Position numbers and translations under genes: made by a program. The notes beneath the pieces were generated by a model. The model made no database searches and was not told the DNA's origin. It saw only the letters and a list, made by a program, of their open reading frames with translations. From Rotaria sp. Silwood1 (taxonomy: Eukaryota; Rotifera; Eurotatoria; Philodinida; Philodinidae), in NCBI GenBank assembly GCA_905250075.1, contig CAJNOP010000003.1, forward strand, positions 2,894,833 through 2,958,832: a DNA stretch of 64,000 nt, read 5' to 3'. Shown here piece after piece: positions 1-10,593 of the stretch (the first letter of the stretch is position 1; every line of letters starts with the position of its first letter).

Positions 1-31
1 TTTTTTAGAGTTCTTCTATTTGAAAAGATAC

Positions 32-680
32 TAGTGGGGAATTGACAGCGATTTCCTGTAAAACCGGAACGACATATACATCGAAAACCACCACCTGATA
101 CTGTTTGACACGATCCACCGTTGAAACATGGATTAATTGGACAGGCAGTCGAATTAGTCATACCTAGAGAAACAAAAAAATTATCAAATATTTCTGAAAA
201 TAACATATTTTGTAAAAGAAAAAAAAGGCTACCGGTAGATTGTTCACAAAGAGTACCCGTGAAACCTGAACGACAAATGCATTGAAAGCCTCCACCGGGT
301 ATTGTAATACATGATGCATTATTTTTGCACGGACTACTTGGGCAATTATTGCTAATACCTTCGAAAAAAATTAAAAGAAGTTTTTGCGTTAAATGAAGAT
401 CTTTTTAAACGATACTTCTAGGATAATCACAAAGATTGCCTGTAAAACCTTGTGGACATTTACACAGAAAACCGTTCGGAAATATTGAAATACATGCTGC
501 CCCGTTGTTACATGGATTCGAAAAGTTATTGCAATAATTATTTACCGTTTCTATAGAATGTACAAAGTAATCATCGATTGAAGTTCAAAGATTTAATTGA
601 TTACTTGTTTTGATATTTATTAATTGTCCATGAACGAAAAATACAAAATTGATAAAAAGAACACTATAAAACGCCTGCAT
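32..680 (-). CDS. Secreted EGF-repeat protein, 5' part (runs off the left edge)
   Basis: The first exon (680..605) encodes a hydrophobic signal peptide starting [15 protein letters not shown]. Three further exons, 550..416, 358..233 and 163..32, each encode one EGF-like module: six cysteines with the C-x-C and G-F-x-G-x-x-C endings (for example [12 protein letters not shown]). All introns have GT-AG ends and are about 54-70 bp. Every exon boundary is in phase 1, so each EGF exon is a symmetric 1-1 module, the classic layout for exon shuffling. The donor at 31-30 is intact, so the gene continues beyond base 1. No calcium-binding consensus (D-x-D/N-E) is evident. The product is expected to be extracellular or the ectodomain of a membrane protein; with the 3' end missing, Notch-, fibropellin- or mucin-like proteins cannot be told apart. 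Confidence 0.85.
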
Positions 681-1423
681 GTTTTTCGCTTTCTTTGTGA
701 TTGTATTAAATCCGTATATGTCAATCAGTTATATCGTGGATTAAAATGTTTATGTCAGGTAAATAGAAAGCTTGTAATATCAGGGATGTATATTTAGTTA
801 CTTTAAAGAAAAACATTGCCTTTTGTGTCATGAATAATATCAAAACAATTTATTTTTCTTTGTATTTAATGAAAAGAGCGAAAACAAAGAATTAGGTTGT
901 TTTTTTGTTTATGAAATTAATTTGCTTCAATCAAATTTTAATTAAATAAAAGATTAAATTATTATTTAATTTCATCAAATTATCAATTTTTATAATTGAT
1001 GTAGTCATTTTTATACAAGAAGAATTTTTTAGTCAATAAAATATTCAAAAATATAATTTTCTCGTATTCAAATAATTTATTCTTTATTATTGTCTGTTAA
1101 TGTTTACGATATCATAATCGGACCTCGATATGCTCTAACTTTGTCCGTATCGAGGCCATGTGCAGTAAAACATCTTGTTATATATTCATTGTTTAGTTCG
1201 ACGTAGAGGTTCGAAAGCAACAATAGACAAAAGATTCGTTTATTCTCTTCTTTATCTCTCTTTCTATATATTTCGGTCTCTTTCCATCGTTATTTCCATC
1301 GTTCATTTGTCAGATCGAACATATACATATCACATACATTCACGAATAAAAACAAAAAAGAAAAGGTATATTTATATCGTTTCATCTCTAAGTACATATC
1401 AAGTTGAAAATTTTTCGATTTTA
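681..1423. other. Intergenic, divergent promoter region
   Basis: This lies between two genes read outward, so it should hold both promoters. It is AT-rich with no coding signal. The one structure seen is an 8 bp inverted repeat, cctcgata/tatcgagg, at 1123-1130 and 1148-1155. Confidence 0.5.
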
Positions 1424-3079
1424 ATGGATACTCTTGGACCTCGCATAATGGTAAATGTTGGCACTCAAGCTGTTTCAAATACTGGACTTAATCCACGAGA
1501 TTTAGCTCCATTAACAAATGATGCATTTCTTGCTACATTTATGGATAAAACATCATTATCAGCAAGTAATGGTATATCAAGACAACATAATAATTATCGA
1601 CAATCATATACAACACAAATGGAACGTGTAACCATTCGTTCTAAATCACGACCATCAACAACTAGTGGTGAAACGATTGAACCAGATTCAGCTATTTTAT
1701 CAATTATTCGTGGTAATGGATCAGATAATAATCAACAAGTAAGAATTTATTTTGATTATATATATGTATATATTCAAAAACAAACTTGATCTATTATCAT
1801 TATGTTATTTTCCTATTAGCAAACATCTCAACGACAATTACAAGGTAATCGTAATCGTCGTCGTTCATTTAATCAACAACAACAATTTTTGTCTGGTTGG
1901 AATGATATACCTTGTTCACCAAATTATCGACCAACAAATGATTCAAATCGTCGACGTCGTACACGTTCTGGTGGTGCACAACAACAAATAACTGTTGTTG
2001 ATCAAATGGCTGCACAACCACATATTCCTTATGCTATTTTACCAAAACGTTTTGAACCTAAACAAGTACCAACAAATAGTCTTCAACAACAATCACGTTC
2101 ATCAAATAATAATAACAACAATAATAATCGTCGCCGTCGTCCAGTTGCTCCTCGGCGTTCACAACGACAACAAGGTTATTATGATGATCAATGGGAAGAT
2201 GTAGAAAATAATAATGTATGGCCTGAATCAATGACGCGTCAACGATTATATCAACGACCAAATCGAACTTTTGGTCAAACTGCTGCTTATTCTGGACCAC
2301 GTGTAATTATAGAAGAATTTATTTTTTTTAAATTAATTTAAAGACAAAAAAAAAATCTTGTTTGTGTTTTTCTTTAGCAACGTTTAAATAATTATTATGA
2401 TTCATATTCATATGGTTCAATGTTTCGACAAGGACAAGTTTCGAATCGTCCACGTCGTCGTATGATGTATCAAGATGATGGTTATATTCCATTTGATATA
2501 GTACCATCATATGATCTTAATGAATGGCAAGGTCCATATGCACGATCAAGACAATCATTGTATTCGCAACAACAACGTGGTGAATTTCGGTAAAATAAAA
2601 AAAAATTGCTAAAATATATTTTTCAAAATGTTTTTCTTTGTAAACCATTAGTTATGGACGTAATGATAATGGTTTTATTCGTGATGATCATCGTATAAAT
2701 AATTTCTCAAAACAAGCACGAAGTAATAATAAACCATTAACACCAACACGTAATGGTAAACAAACGAAATCACCAAGAAATAATAAAGGACAACAAAAAC
2801 GTCGTAATTCACGACAACGTAAACAACGAAATCAAAATTCAAAAAGTGAAGGTATATAGAACGTTTTATAAAAGAATATTTTTCGTTTATTATTATTTTT
2901 TTTAATTTCAAGGAACACTATCAACAAATACAAATGAATTAAAACCAACAACAACTGAAAATGAAACTACAAATGAAGATAAAGAAAAAGAAGTAACGAC
3001 AACTGAAACTGAAGAAAAACCATTACCATCATGTGATAATGAAACTAAAGAAATAGATGGTGAAAAACAAACAGAATAA
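1424..3079 (+). CDS. Basic, disordered Asn/Gln/Arg-rich protein, five exons
   Basis: Exons are 1424..1738, 1820..2302, 2378..2589, 2652..2851 and 2913..3079. All introns are GT-AG, 61-81 bp, and the sum is 458 aa ending TAA. I do not recognise a family. The N-terminus (MDTLGPRIMVNVGTQ) is the least repetitive part. The middle has Arg runs (RRRRTRSGG, then an Asn run followed by RRRR) and Gln/Asn tracts. Exon 4 is Lys/Arg/Gln/Asn rich and the last exon is Thr/Glu/Lys rich and acidic. The clustered arginines beside Q/N/G are typical of RNA-binding or ribonucleoprotein-associated disordered proteins, but no RRM, KH or zinc finger is visible, so that role is inference only. The start is the first ATG of an exon whose upstream sequence shows no coding style; the same frame stays open upstream, so a longer N-terminus is possible but unlikely. 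Confidence 0.8.
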
Positions 3080-4194
3080 AATAAAACAGTTAAATCTTTC
3101 TTTTTTTTTTCATCCCCTACTTTTATTTTATCTTTTCTGGTTGATCTTATAGACATTAAGAAAAAAAAGTCTTTATCTATCGTTTTTTATTACACGTTTG
3201 TTTGTTTTTGTTTGACTGTTGTTGTCATTTCATCGTGATATTATGTATATGTGCGTCTGTATTTATTTCTTGGCTTTCTGTTTTGTTAGAAGCCTGACTT
3301 AATGCACGACACATATCTGTTTCATTCTTTTTGCTCGTATTTTCTTTTATATTATTACGATTAAAACAAGTATATAAAAACTAAAAAGAAACATTCATTT
3401 CGTATAAAGAACTATTTGTGAGATAATAATTATCATCAAGGATATGATTCATAAGATTATACAAGTTTTTTTTCTAGTTCCAGTCACTAGAGACCGCTCC
3501 AAAATCTCATAATCAGATTTTTGACTATTTCAAATCCTCCTCATTTTCTTGATGATGTTTTCAAGACCTCGATCTACCTATATACTTCAACATCCTTTTT
3601 GGATCATGTTTCATAATCGTCTCTCTCTCTCTCTCAAATGCAAAACTTATATTATCTTACGATTGTGTTTACATTCGAAAAAACTTTGCTATAAAAAATT
3701 AGATCGGAAACTTTATTCTCGTCTATAATTTCGATATATTCTGATCACGTAAACAGTTATTGAATTCCTTGTCTTTATTATGGAATCAAAGTTAATGTTT
3801 TTGGGACTACCTCACGAATCATATGATTTTCGGAGAACTGCATAGTGATCAATGATCCTTTGACAGTTATACTAGACAATTTTCTTTGTCATTTAGAACA
3901 ATATTAATTGAACAAAACGAAAATTCATTATTTCGTAAATAATTGCAAGTTTTATTAACCTCTTTGTTTTCATAATATTAACATGATGTGAAGTTTTTTC
4001 GTTTTTTTCAATGTAGCCTGAAAAACGAAGTGATAAAATTGAAATTTTTATAAAATAAAATTCACAATATTTAAATTATAAGTATTTGAGTAAAAAAAAG
4101 CACGATTAATAAGAAAAAGATAATTTTATTTCTTAAAATTAATTTTGAAAAGCAATATAAAATGTTTTTCTGTATAATTGTCCAGGATATTCAT
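3080..4194. other. Intergenic, convergent 3' ends
   Basis: AT-rich sequence between two genes that converge. It has a short CT repeat near 3621-3635 and no coding signal on either strand. Confidence 0.5.
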
Positions 4195-4673
4195 TTAGCC
4201 ACGTCGTTTATCATTTTGTGTTGCTGCACGCCATTGATCCCATTCCTAATTAGAATATTCACAGATTTTATATACATAAATTCTTTTTTTTTTATTGTCT
4301 TACTTCAAGTTTTGGGCACCATCGTTGAAGACCAGTTACTTTATTAATACCCAAAGCACGTTCACATCTAAATATAATTATCAAGTATAAAACATTCAAA
4401 AATAATTTTTGTAGACGTACCGTTCTTCATATCTTTCTTTCGCTTCTCGACGTTGTTCACGAGGAAACGGAATACCAAAAAGACGTTTTTGTAAAAATTG
4501 TTGTGCATCATCGGGAGCTAAACCAAGTCAAAACTAATACAATATAACATCGAATAAAAGAAAAAAAATGATATACCATATTCGTTGTTGTCACTTTCAT
4601 CATCAGCATGAGCGAGATGAACGAAAGAAAAAATAAAAATAGCACAAATCATAAATGCCAAGAGTTTATTCAT
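4195..4673 (-). CDS. Small secreted protein, copy A of a divergent pair (102 aa)
   Basis: Four exons, each under 100 bp: 4673..4577, 4517..4421, 4367..4304 and 4245..4195. GT-AG introns of 53-59 bp; total 102 aa ending TAA. The first exon gives a clear signal peptide (MNKLLAFMICAIFIFSFVHL, then AHA) followed by an acidic stretch DDESDNNE. The mature part carries EQRREAKERYEERCE, then WCPKLEEWDQW. The same motifs in the same order occur in the oppositely read gene at 5167-6323, and exon 1 is exactly 97 nt in both with the same phases (1, then 2), so the two are paralogues. Family and function are unknown to me; the mature chain is charged and probably helical with two cysteines that could pair. 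Confidence 0.8.
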
Positions 4674-5166
4674 ATTGAAAATCTTGCAAATACAAATATA
4701 TTGTAATGCTGTTTTGCTTTTATTTTACTACTACGAAGATGATTCTTATAATGTCTTATCGAGAGGAACTATTATATTTATGGAAAGGTCTCTGTATTTT
4801 TTTCTTTTTCTTAATCTAAAAGAAATTATATCCTATAGCATTTGTCTTTTTTTCATGTGCTGATAACTATTCATCAAATAAAAAAGATGAATGATATAGA
4901 TACCGATAGGGATATTATAAAAGTTTGTCAACACTTATATTAATCGACACTTTTCTTACCCTCCTAGGATAATATGAATAATCGTCAGTTAGAATTTCTT
5001 TTTGTTTTTTTCGAGCAATTATTAAAGAGTACAAATACGTCAATAGTATTTCTTTTCTAGATACATAAACGAGCAATTGCGATAAGAAGCTTCTAAAGTA
5101 GATAGAAAGAGTTTTCTGTTTGAATATTTGAATATTTGTATGTACGATTATTTTTCTGTTTAGAAA
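4674..5166. other. Divergent promoter between two paralogues
   Basis: About 490 bp separates the start codons of the head-to-head secreted-protein pair. It must hold both promoters. It is AT-rich; I see no clear TATA box placed for either gene. Confidence 0.5.
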
Positions 5167-6323
5167 ATGAAGAAGTTTTCAATTCTTTTTTTGGTTATGA
5201 TTGGCTTTTTGGCTATTACCTGGACTAGTGTAAAAGCTGATAATGAAGAAGATTTCGAAGAAGGTAAATTTTTATTTCTTTTGTTTTGATAAATGACATC
5301 ATCGTTTGTAACCGTACTTATACTTCGATATGCCTTCATCTCTCATTTATAATCAATTCAAAATTATATATGAATACTTAGAATCGAATAGATGCTTTTT
5401 ATTCTTAAAAAGCAATGTGTCATACAAGTAAAATTGAATTTAAAAAATAAACATGTAAAGTTTGAAAAAATGATGACATTATTCTATTATATTCGTTTGG
5501 ATGATAAACCAAAACTTGTATTATAAAATTAGTAGAAAAAAAAACATGTGAACCACCAATGTCATGATAATATGATTCTAATAAGAATTGATTTTTTCAA
5601 GATATTAGATAAATAGAATGAATTTTAGACGTATGAGATTGGTGATAGAGGTGATTTTAATTTAGATATCTTTGGTAAATGAACATAATAAATTATTGGA
5701 AACATTATTCCTGAAGTGATTTCAGTAGGGGCTAGCAGAAAAACAAAGTGTCAATGATAATAAATGACAGTTTGTTTGACACCTATATTATTTTCTTATC
5801 TTACATTTGATGATATATATCAATTCATCATGTGCATTATTCAACTTTTTTTTTGATTTACTACATATATAAATAGTTCATTTGTGTTCGTGCTTAACTT
5901 TTTTTTCATTGCATCTCTCTATTCTAGATCGTTCGGAAGCTCATGAATTTCTTCGACGAACAATTTTTCATCCTACTTTAACTAAATGTGAAGAACAAAA
6001 ACGTGAAGCTAAAGAAGACTAGTAAGTGTTGATATTTTATTTTGTAAGAAATTCAATGTATTTATATGAAAATTATTTTAATTTTTTAAAGTGAAGAACG
6101 TTGTGAACCAAGCAATCCAATTTATCGTAATAGAGGCACAGAGCGTAATTGTCCTGATTTAAATACATGGGATGCATTTAAAAATTATGAAATTGGTATG
6201 GGTCTTGACACATTTGATGATCTTAAACCAAATATTAAATTACCTAAATTACCAAAATTACCATCACGCGATGAAGTGAGCGACAAAATTTACAATAAAA
6301 TTACTGGACTTAAAAAACGATAA
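5167..6323 (+). CDS. Small secreted protein, copy B of a divergent pair (140 aa)
   Basis: Exons are 5167..5263, 5928..6021 and 6092..6323; total 140 aa ending TAA. The signal peptide reads MKKFSILFLVMIGFLAITW, then SVKA. The core EQKREAKEDYEERCE and the later NCPDLNTWDAF match copy A (EQRREAKERYEERCE, WCPKLEEWDQW). Copy B differs in three ways: intron 1 is 664 bp rather than about 60, the intron between the two core motifs is absent, and a C-terminal extension holds a Leu-Pro-Lys repeat (KLPKLPKLPS). It has three cysteines against two in copy A. Secretion is well supported; function is unknown. Confidence 0.8.
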
Positions 6324-6401
6324 ATATCTTCATAAGAAGCTGATTGAAATGACAATTATTTCAAATTGAGTTTTACTTTACAATGTCTTTTTTATCTCTT
6401 C

Positions 6402-6407
6402 AATAAA
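6402..6407 (+). terminator. Poly(A) signal AATAAA of copy B
   Basis: AATAAA lies about 80 nt after the stop codon of the secreted-protein gene at 5167-6323, in AT-rich sequence where cleavage is expected. Confidence 0.4.
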
Positions 6408-6473
6408 GAAACATATGATTTATTGATTAACTTAAATTGATATTTATCAATGATTTGAATATATACACAGGGG

Positions 6474-6645
6474 AGCAGCTCGAATAAGTCATTTTCTAAA
6501 GCGAAATTTATTTGATACAAAAAGATGAAGCACGAAAAGGTCAAGAGAGTTTTGTAAGAAATTTTATTTAAAAAAAAAACTTTTTGCTTTTTATTATAAG
6601 AAAGATATGAACCATTATTTCTTGTCAACCGTAATAGAGGTACAA
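6474..6645 (+). pseudogene. Decayed third copy of the secreted-protein family
   Basis: Downstream of copy B, in the same direction, a stretch at about 6476-6555 reads HFLKRNLF in the position of QFLQKRLF (copy A) or EFLRRTIF (copy B), but is broken by stops and a frame change. An intron-like gap (gtaag...ataag) follows, and the block at about 6602-6642 matches exon 3 of copy B at nucleotide level around the shared words tgaacca and taatagagg. No signal-peptide exon is seen. I read it as a truncated duplicate that has lost its frame. Confidence 0.5.
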
Positions 6646-6649
6646 GTTT

Positions 6650-8094
6650 TTTTTTCCATCTAGATATTAATCATTAGAAAAGAAATTTAATAAATATGAC
6701 AGATCCTATCGAAACTTTGAATTATGAAACTTAAATCTTCAATTCTCGACTTTGTTTTTCAAAAATGGAAATTTTTATCAGAAATGTTTATATATGATTT
6801 TAATTTATTTTTTGAAAAAAATTACAATTTTTGTGTCAAAAAATAAAACATTGCGAGTTCATTTTTGTATGATAATATTTAAAGCAATCAAAAATACATA
6901 GAGATACATTACAATCAAATCACACATATCATATATTATGTCGAACAATATGAGATGGGAGAACCACGCATTTTGTTTGAGGCCGTTTTGATTACTCAGT
7001 CAAACGTCTTTTTCTTCAAACAGTCATTGTGAAAAGGAAAAAAAACCCTTTCCAAACAATTCAAGAATAAACTAGTGGTACTTCTATTCAATAAATACAT
7101 TCAAACGTATTAATATATTGCCAGGAGTCAATAGATTAAAAATAATCATCCAAAGGACAAAACGTTTCATTGTGTTTTTATGTCTATTTCTAGTTTCAAA
7201 AACAAAAATACTGAGAAATCAATATATAACAACAGTAAGTCTTAGAGCATACTTGTTTGAATTTAATCCAATTATTTCTTTCATGTATGTTTATTGCTTT
7301 GTACCATTAAAGAAAAATATAACATCATAGTTTAATTCGCACTATTAGTAAAAGAGAATAATAGAAAGAACAACAAAGAAAAACTTTGAGATTAATTATT
7401 ACATCGTAAATCTGAATAGCATTTTATTGAAAGTAGACTCAATGTATCTTGCATCATTGTTAAGAAAACTACCCATGAAAACAAAAGCTTATTTGAGAAA
7501 ACACTACTTTTGGAACTTGTAGTGAATATCAATCATAAAAACAATGACTTTCCATCATATTACAATATGAAGATCTTAAAAGTTACTTATTTTATAAAAT
7601 TTCTTCATATTTCAAGACTTCGTTCATTATACAAAAAAAAAACAAATTTGTTCAAGAAATCTATACACTTCTACTGTGAACTTTTTTTATGTTAGCAAAT
7701 TCGTAAAAGACTCTCCATTCGCTTTATAAATATGTGATAACTCGAAACTGAACATTATCAGGAAAAAATTTCCTTCATACTGATCTCTTTTTTTTTAATC
7801 ACCAATAAAACGCGTGTTCATAGGTCAATTTTAATATTATAGAAGAATTTCAAAAGAAGCAACGTAGCGAAACCGATAATCACTTTATCAAAAGAATCAT
7901 TAATTTTCACTTATAATTTTTATTCTTTGTCAACATCAAATCGAAATAAGACTGTAACGATATGCTAGAGTTCAAACATATTTGCATATGCAGTTAGGCT
8001 CGAAAATAAAATAATAAGCTCTTATATAATATTAAGTAATCGAAAAAAAAAAAAGAAAGAAAATTTGAAAGTATTTACTAAAATAAATTGGTTG
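6650..8094. other. Intergenic
   Basis: AT-rich, with only short chance reading frames on either strand that lack coding style. Nothing further is seen. Confidence 0.5.
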
Positions 8095-8102
8095 TATAAA
8101 AG
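8095..8102 (+). promoter_or_regulatory. Candidate TATA box of the Fer3-like bHLH gene
   Basis: TATAAAAG stands 133-140 nt before the ATG at 8235, leaving room for a short 5' leader. It is a better match than the surrounding AT-rich sequence but is unproven. Confidence 0.35.
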
Positions 8103-8234
8103 TCAGTAACATACCATTGTTTTGTTGTTGAATACAAGGCGTCAGCTTGATCAATCCTAGAAACAGTTTTACATCAAACTATAATCATTGCTTTTCATAG
8201 TATTTCTTCATCATTCATTCGACCTTCGTTGACA

Positions 8235-8822
8235 ATGATGATGTTTCCTGATGATGATACCAATGAAAATCTATCGAATATAGGTTCTTCATCATCTTTA
8301 ACATCATTTATGGATGATTTTCATTATTCACAACCAAAAATATCATCAACTAATGACTCATATTCTCATCAATATTATCAATTTTATGCAAATTGGCCTG
8401 AAACAACATCAACAAATCTTTCAATAAATTCATCTATACATAATCAATCAGTAACAACAGATCGTAATGTTAAAGCAAAACCTAAACGACGTCGTATAGC
8501 TAGTTTAGCTCAACGTCGTGCTGCAAACGTTCGAGAACGTAAACGTATGTTTAGTTTAAATGAAGCTTTTGATCAATTACGTGAAATAGTTCCGATATTT
8601 GCATATGAAAAAAAATTATCACGTATTGAAACACTTCGTCTTGCAATTATTTATATTGCATTTATGACTGAACTTGTTTTAAGTGGTAAAACAGTTGATG
8701 AAGCTTCACTGAATGCAAATGTTGTTTTAAGTCAATGGACAGATACATGTACTTATCAAATGAATTCATCATCGATGTGTGATGATACACCAACAAGTTC
8801 TGGAAGTGTTGTTATTGAATAG
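8235..8822 (+). CDS. FERD3L: bHLH transcription factor, Fer3/FERD3L (Nato3)-like, 195 aa
   Basis: Intronless frame starting MMMFPDDD at the first ATG and ending TAG. The N-terminal half is Ser/Asn/His rich and disordered. After a basic stretch ([16 protein letters not shown]) comes a complete bHLH: basic region [10 protein letters not shown], helix 1 [11 protein letters not shown], loop with FAYEKKLS, and helix 2 [19 protein letters not shown]. The words LNEAFDQLR and [17 protein letters not shown] are the signature of the Fer3/FERD3L/Nato3 branch of the PTF1A-related class A factors; PTF1A itself has INEAFEGLR and LPYEKRLSKVDTLKLAI. The family acts as nuclear E-box-binding heterodimers with E proteins in neural progenitors. 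A second bHLH gene follows on the same strand. Confidence 0.9.
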   Translation: MMMFPDDDTNENLSNIGSSSSLTSFMDDFHYSQPKISSTNDSYSHQYYQFYANWPETTSTNLSINSSIHNQSVTTDRNVKAKPKRRRIASLAQRRAANVRERKRMFSLNEAFDQLREIVPIFAYEKKLSRIETLRLAIIYIAFMTELVLSGKTVDEASLNANVVLSQWTDTCTYQMNSSSMCDDTPTSSGSVVIE

Positions 8823-9484
8823 AAAAAAAATCCGTTTAATCAATCTTATATCCTTACGGCAATGTTTATTTTGTTCACCTTTTTTTTTTGTTTTTTATCC
8901 TTTACCATTGCCATTCTTATTGATTAAAAAATATATATATAATATCTCACACGTGTGTGTGTATAGTGTTCATTGAAGCGTTTTTTTTCTTTGTGGACCT
9001 GCTGTGACTTGTTTAAAGTATTTTTCATGATGAGAAAGAAATGATATGCTACTTAATGCCGCACAAAACTCTTGAATTAATTGACCAGGAAAAATTCAAT
9101 TTTATATTCAAAGATCAAAAGAAAAAGTTCAAAAATCATTTATCGATACAGGTGTGTGTGTATGTGTCTGTTCTTCTTCTACTAGCATTAAATTGATGTT
9201 CATATTGCTTGACCATTGTTATGTTTAGTTAGCCGTATCCAGACATTTCGTCTTATGTCATTACATCATTTTTATTTTAATGTCTAAAGCTATTTGTCAA
9301 ATAAAAAAGATGCACTGCTGATGCCATCAAATCGTTTTTTTATCAAATGACAAGCTGTGACCATTGTCATTGTCTTTTCTTTTTTTTCAATAGATCGACT
9401 CAAAAGACAAGTGAATACAAAAAAGAAAAATCTTAATATCAAATGAGAAAATAAGTGTATACATTGGCTGAATTTTCTTCTCAG
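8823..9484. other. Spacer between the two bHLH genes
   Basis: Holds the 3' UTR of the first bHLH gene (with a short TG repeat near 8952) and the promoter and unidentified first exon of the second. No further coding signal can be assigned. Confidence 0.45.
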
Positions 9485-10566
9485 GTTAAAATATCTCCAA
9501 TAGGAAGTGAATATGATAAAGTGATTGATATATTTTCTTTTTTCTATCCAATCAACCCATTCACCTATTTTTTTCCTTCTTTTATAAATCAAGCACTACA
9601 TTTTCCAACACGAACGTATACAATTAAGGTAACAACTGGACAAATATCATATTTTCTAGATAATGCTCCCCTTTCTCATGGCTCTTTTTCTTTTATTATC
9701 ACCGAGCGCAACAGGTTTCTGAGTGTTTGAGAACAAACTGATGCCTTATTAATCATCAAGAAAATTTGAGATAAAATTCTAAGATTAATCTTAATAAATT
9801 CTTTTGTTTTCCTGTTTCTTAGCTCGATCAAAAAATAACCAACCAAACAAAACTGGCTTATTATCCACAATACGAGGACCTCGGTTCTGTTGCTTCAACT
9901 TCACTTCCGTCAGTTACTTATCAACACCCATCAGTTTATTCAAATTCTAATACATGGTTTACTGGAATATCCGATAATGAACATAATCATAATCATCATC
10001 ATCATCATCATACATCATCTTCCTCACATCTTCTAACATCATATCATTTAAATAATGGAGATTTAGTTTCGGATGTTTATCGTTTACCAATTGAAAATAC
10101 AAATTCAAATTCATTTTATGTACCTTATCAAACAACAGTAGTTAATTCCGATAATGATGAAAATGATTTAGAAGATGGTTCTGATGATGATGATGATGAT
10201 GATGATGATACTGATTCAACATATCATTTACCAAAACGAATAAATAATAATTCAATAAATAATAATAATAATAAAATAACAACAACAGATCAACGTCGAC
10301 CAACACGTCCAAATGGATCAAAACGAAAGCGAAAACGTGTTTTAAATGGTGTTCAACGTGCTGAAGCAACACAACGTGAAAAACGACGTATGCTTAAACT
10401 TAATCGAGCATTTGAAGATTTAAGAAAAGTTTTACCAGTAACGGAATTTGCACGAAATAAATTATCACGTTCAGAAACACTTAAATCAGCTATTGATTAT
10501 ATTAATCTTATGTTTGATATGCTTGATGCTGCAAAAGGTCATCATCATTCTTCATCTTGCTTATAA
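9485..10566 (+). CDS. Divergent class A bHLH protein, 5' end unresolved
   Basis: The long exon 9823..10566 opens at an AG acceptor in phase 0 and ends TAA. It encodes a Ser/Thr/Tyr-rich region, a His run, an Asp run (DDDDDDDDD), the basic stretch NGSKRKRKR, then a bHLH: QRAEATQREKRRM, LKLNRAFEDLRKVLP, KLSRSETLKSAIDYI, NLMFDMLDA. No in-frame ATG precedes the bHLH in this exon. A candidate upstream exon is 9485..9628, with a good acceptor (ttcttctcag), donor gtaaca and matching phase 0, but it also lacks an ATG, so at least one more 5' exon is missing. The usual Asn of the basic region (AN-x-RER) is Thr here. The fold is certain; the subfamily is not, though ETL-SAIDYI resembles the ASC/PTF1 groups. 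Confidence 0.7.
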
Positions 10567-10587
10567 TAATGTATTTGTATTTTGTCA

Positions 10588-10593
10588 AATAAA
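10588..10593 (+). terminator. Poly(A) signal of the second bHLH gene
   Basis: AATAAA begins 22 nt after the stop codon, giving a very short 3' UTR. Confidence 0.45.

Noticed and set aside
1175..1422. N-terminal extension of the orphan gene upstream of 1424
   Set aside because: The frame is open but the peptide is Tyr/Ile/Ser-rich with no coding style, unlike the part after the ATG at 1424.
8229..8234. Earlier start for the Fer3-like gene
   Set aside because: The codon at 8229 is TTG; the first ATG is at 8235.
9455..9730. Stand-alone 91-residue gene
   Set aside because: It has no ATG. Part of it fits better as an internal exon (9485..9628) of the second bHLH gene.
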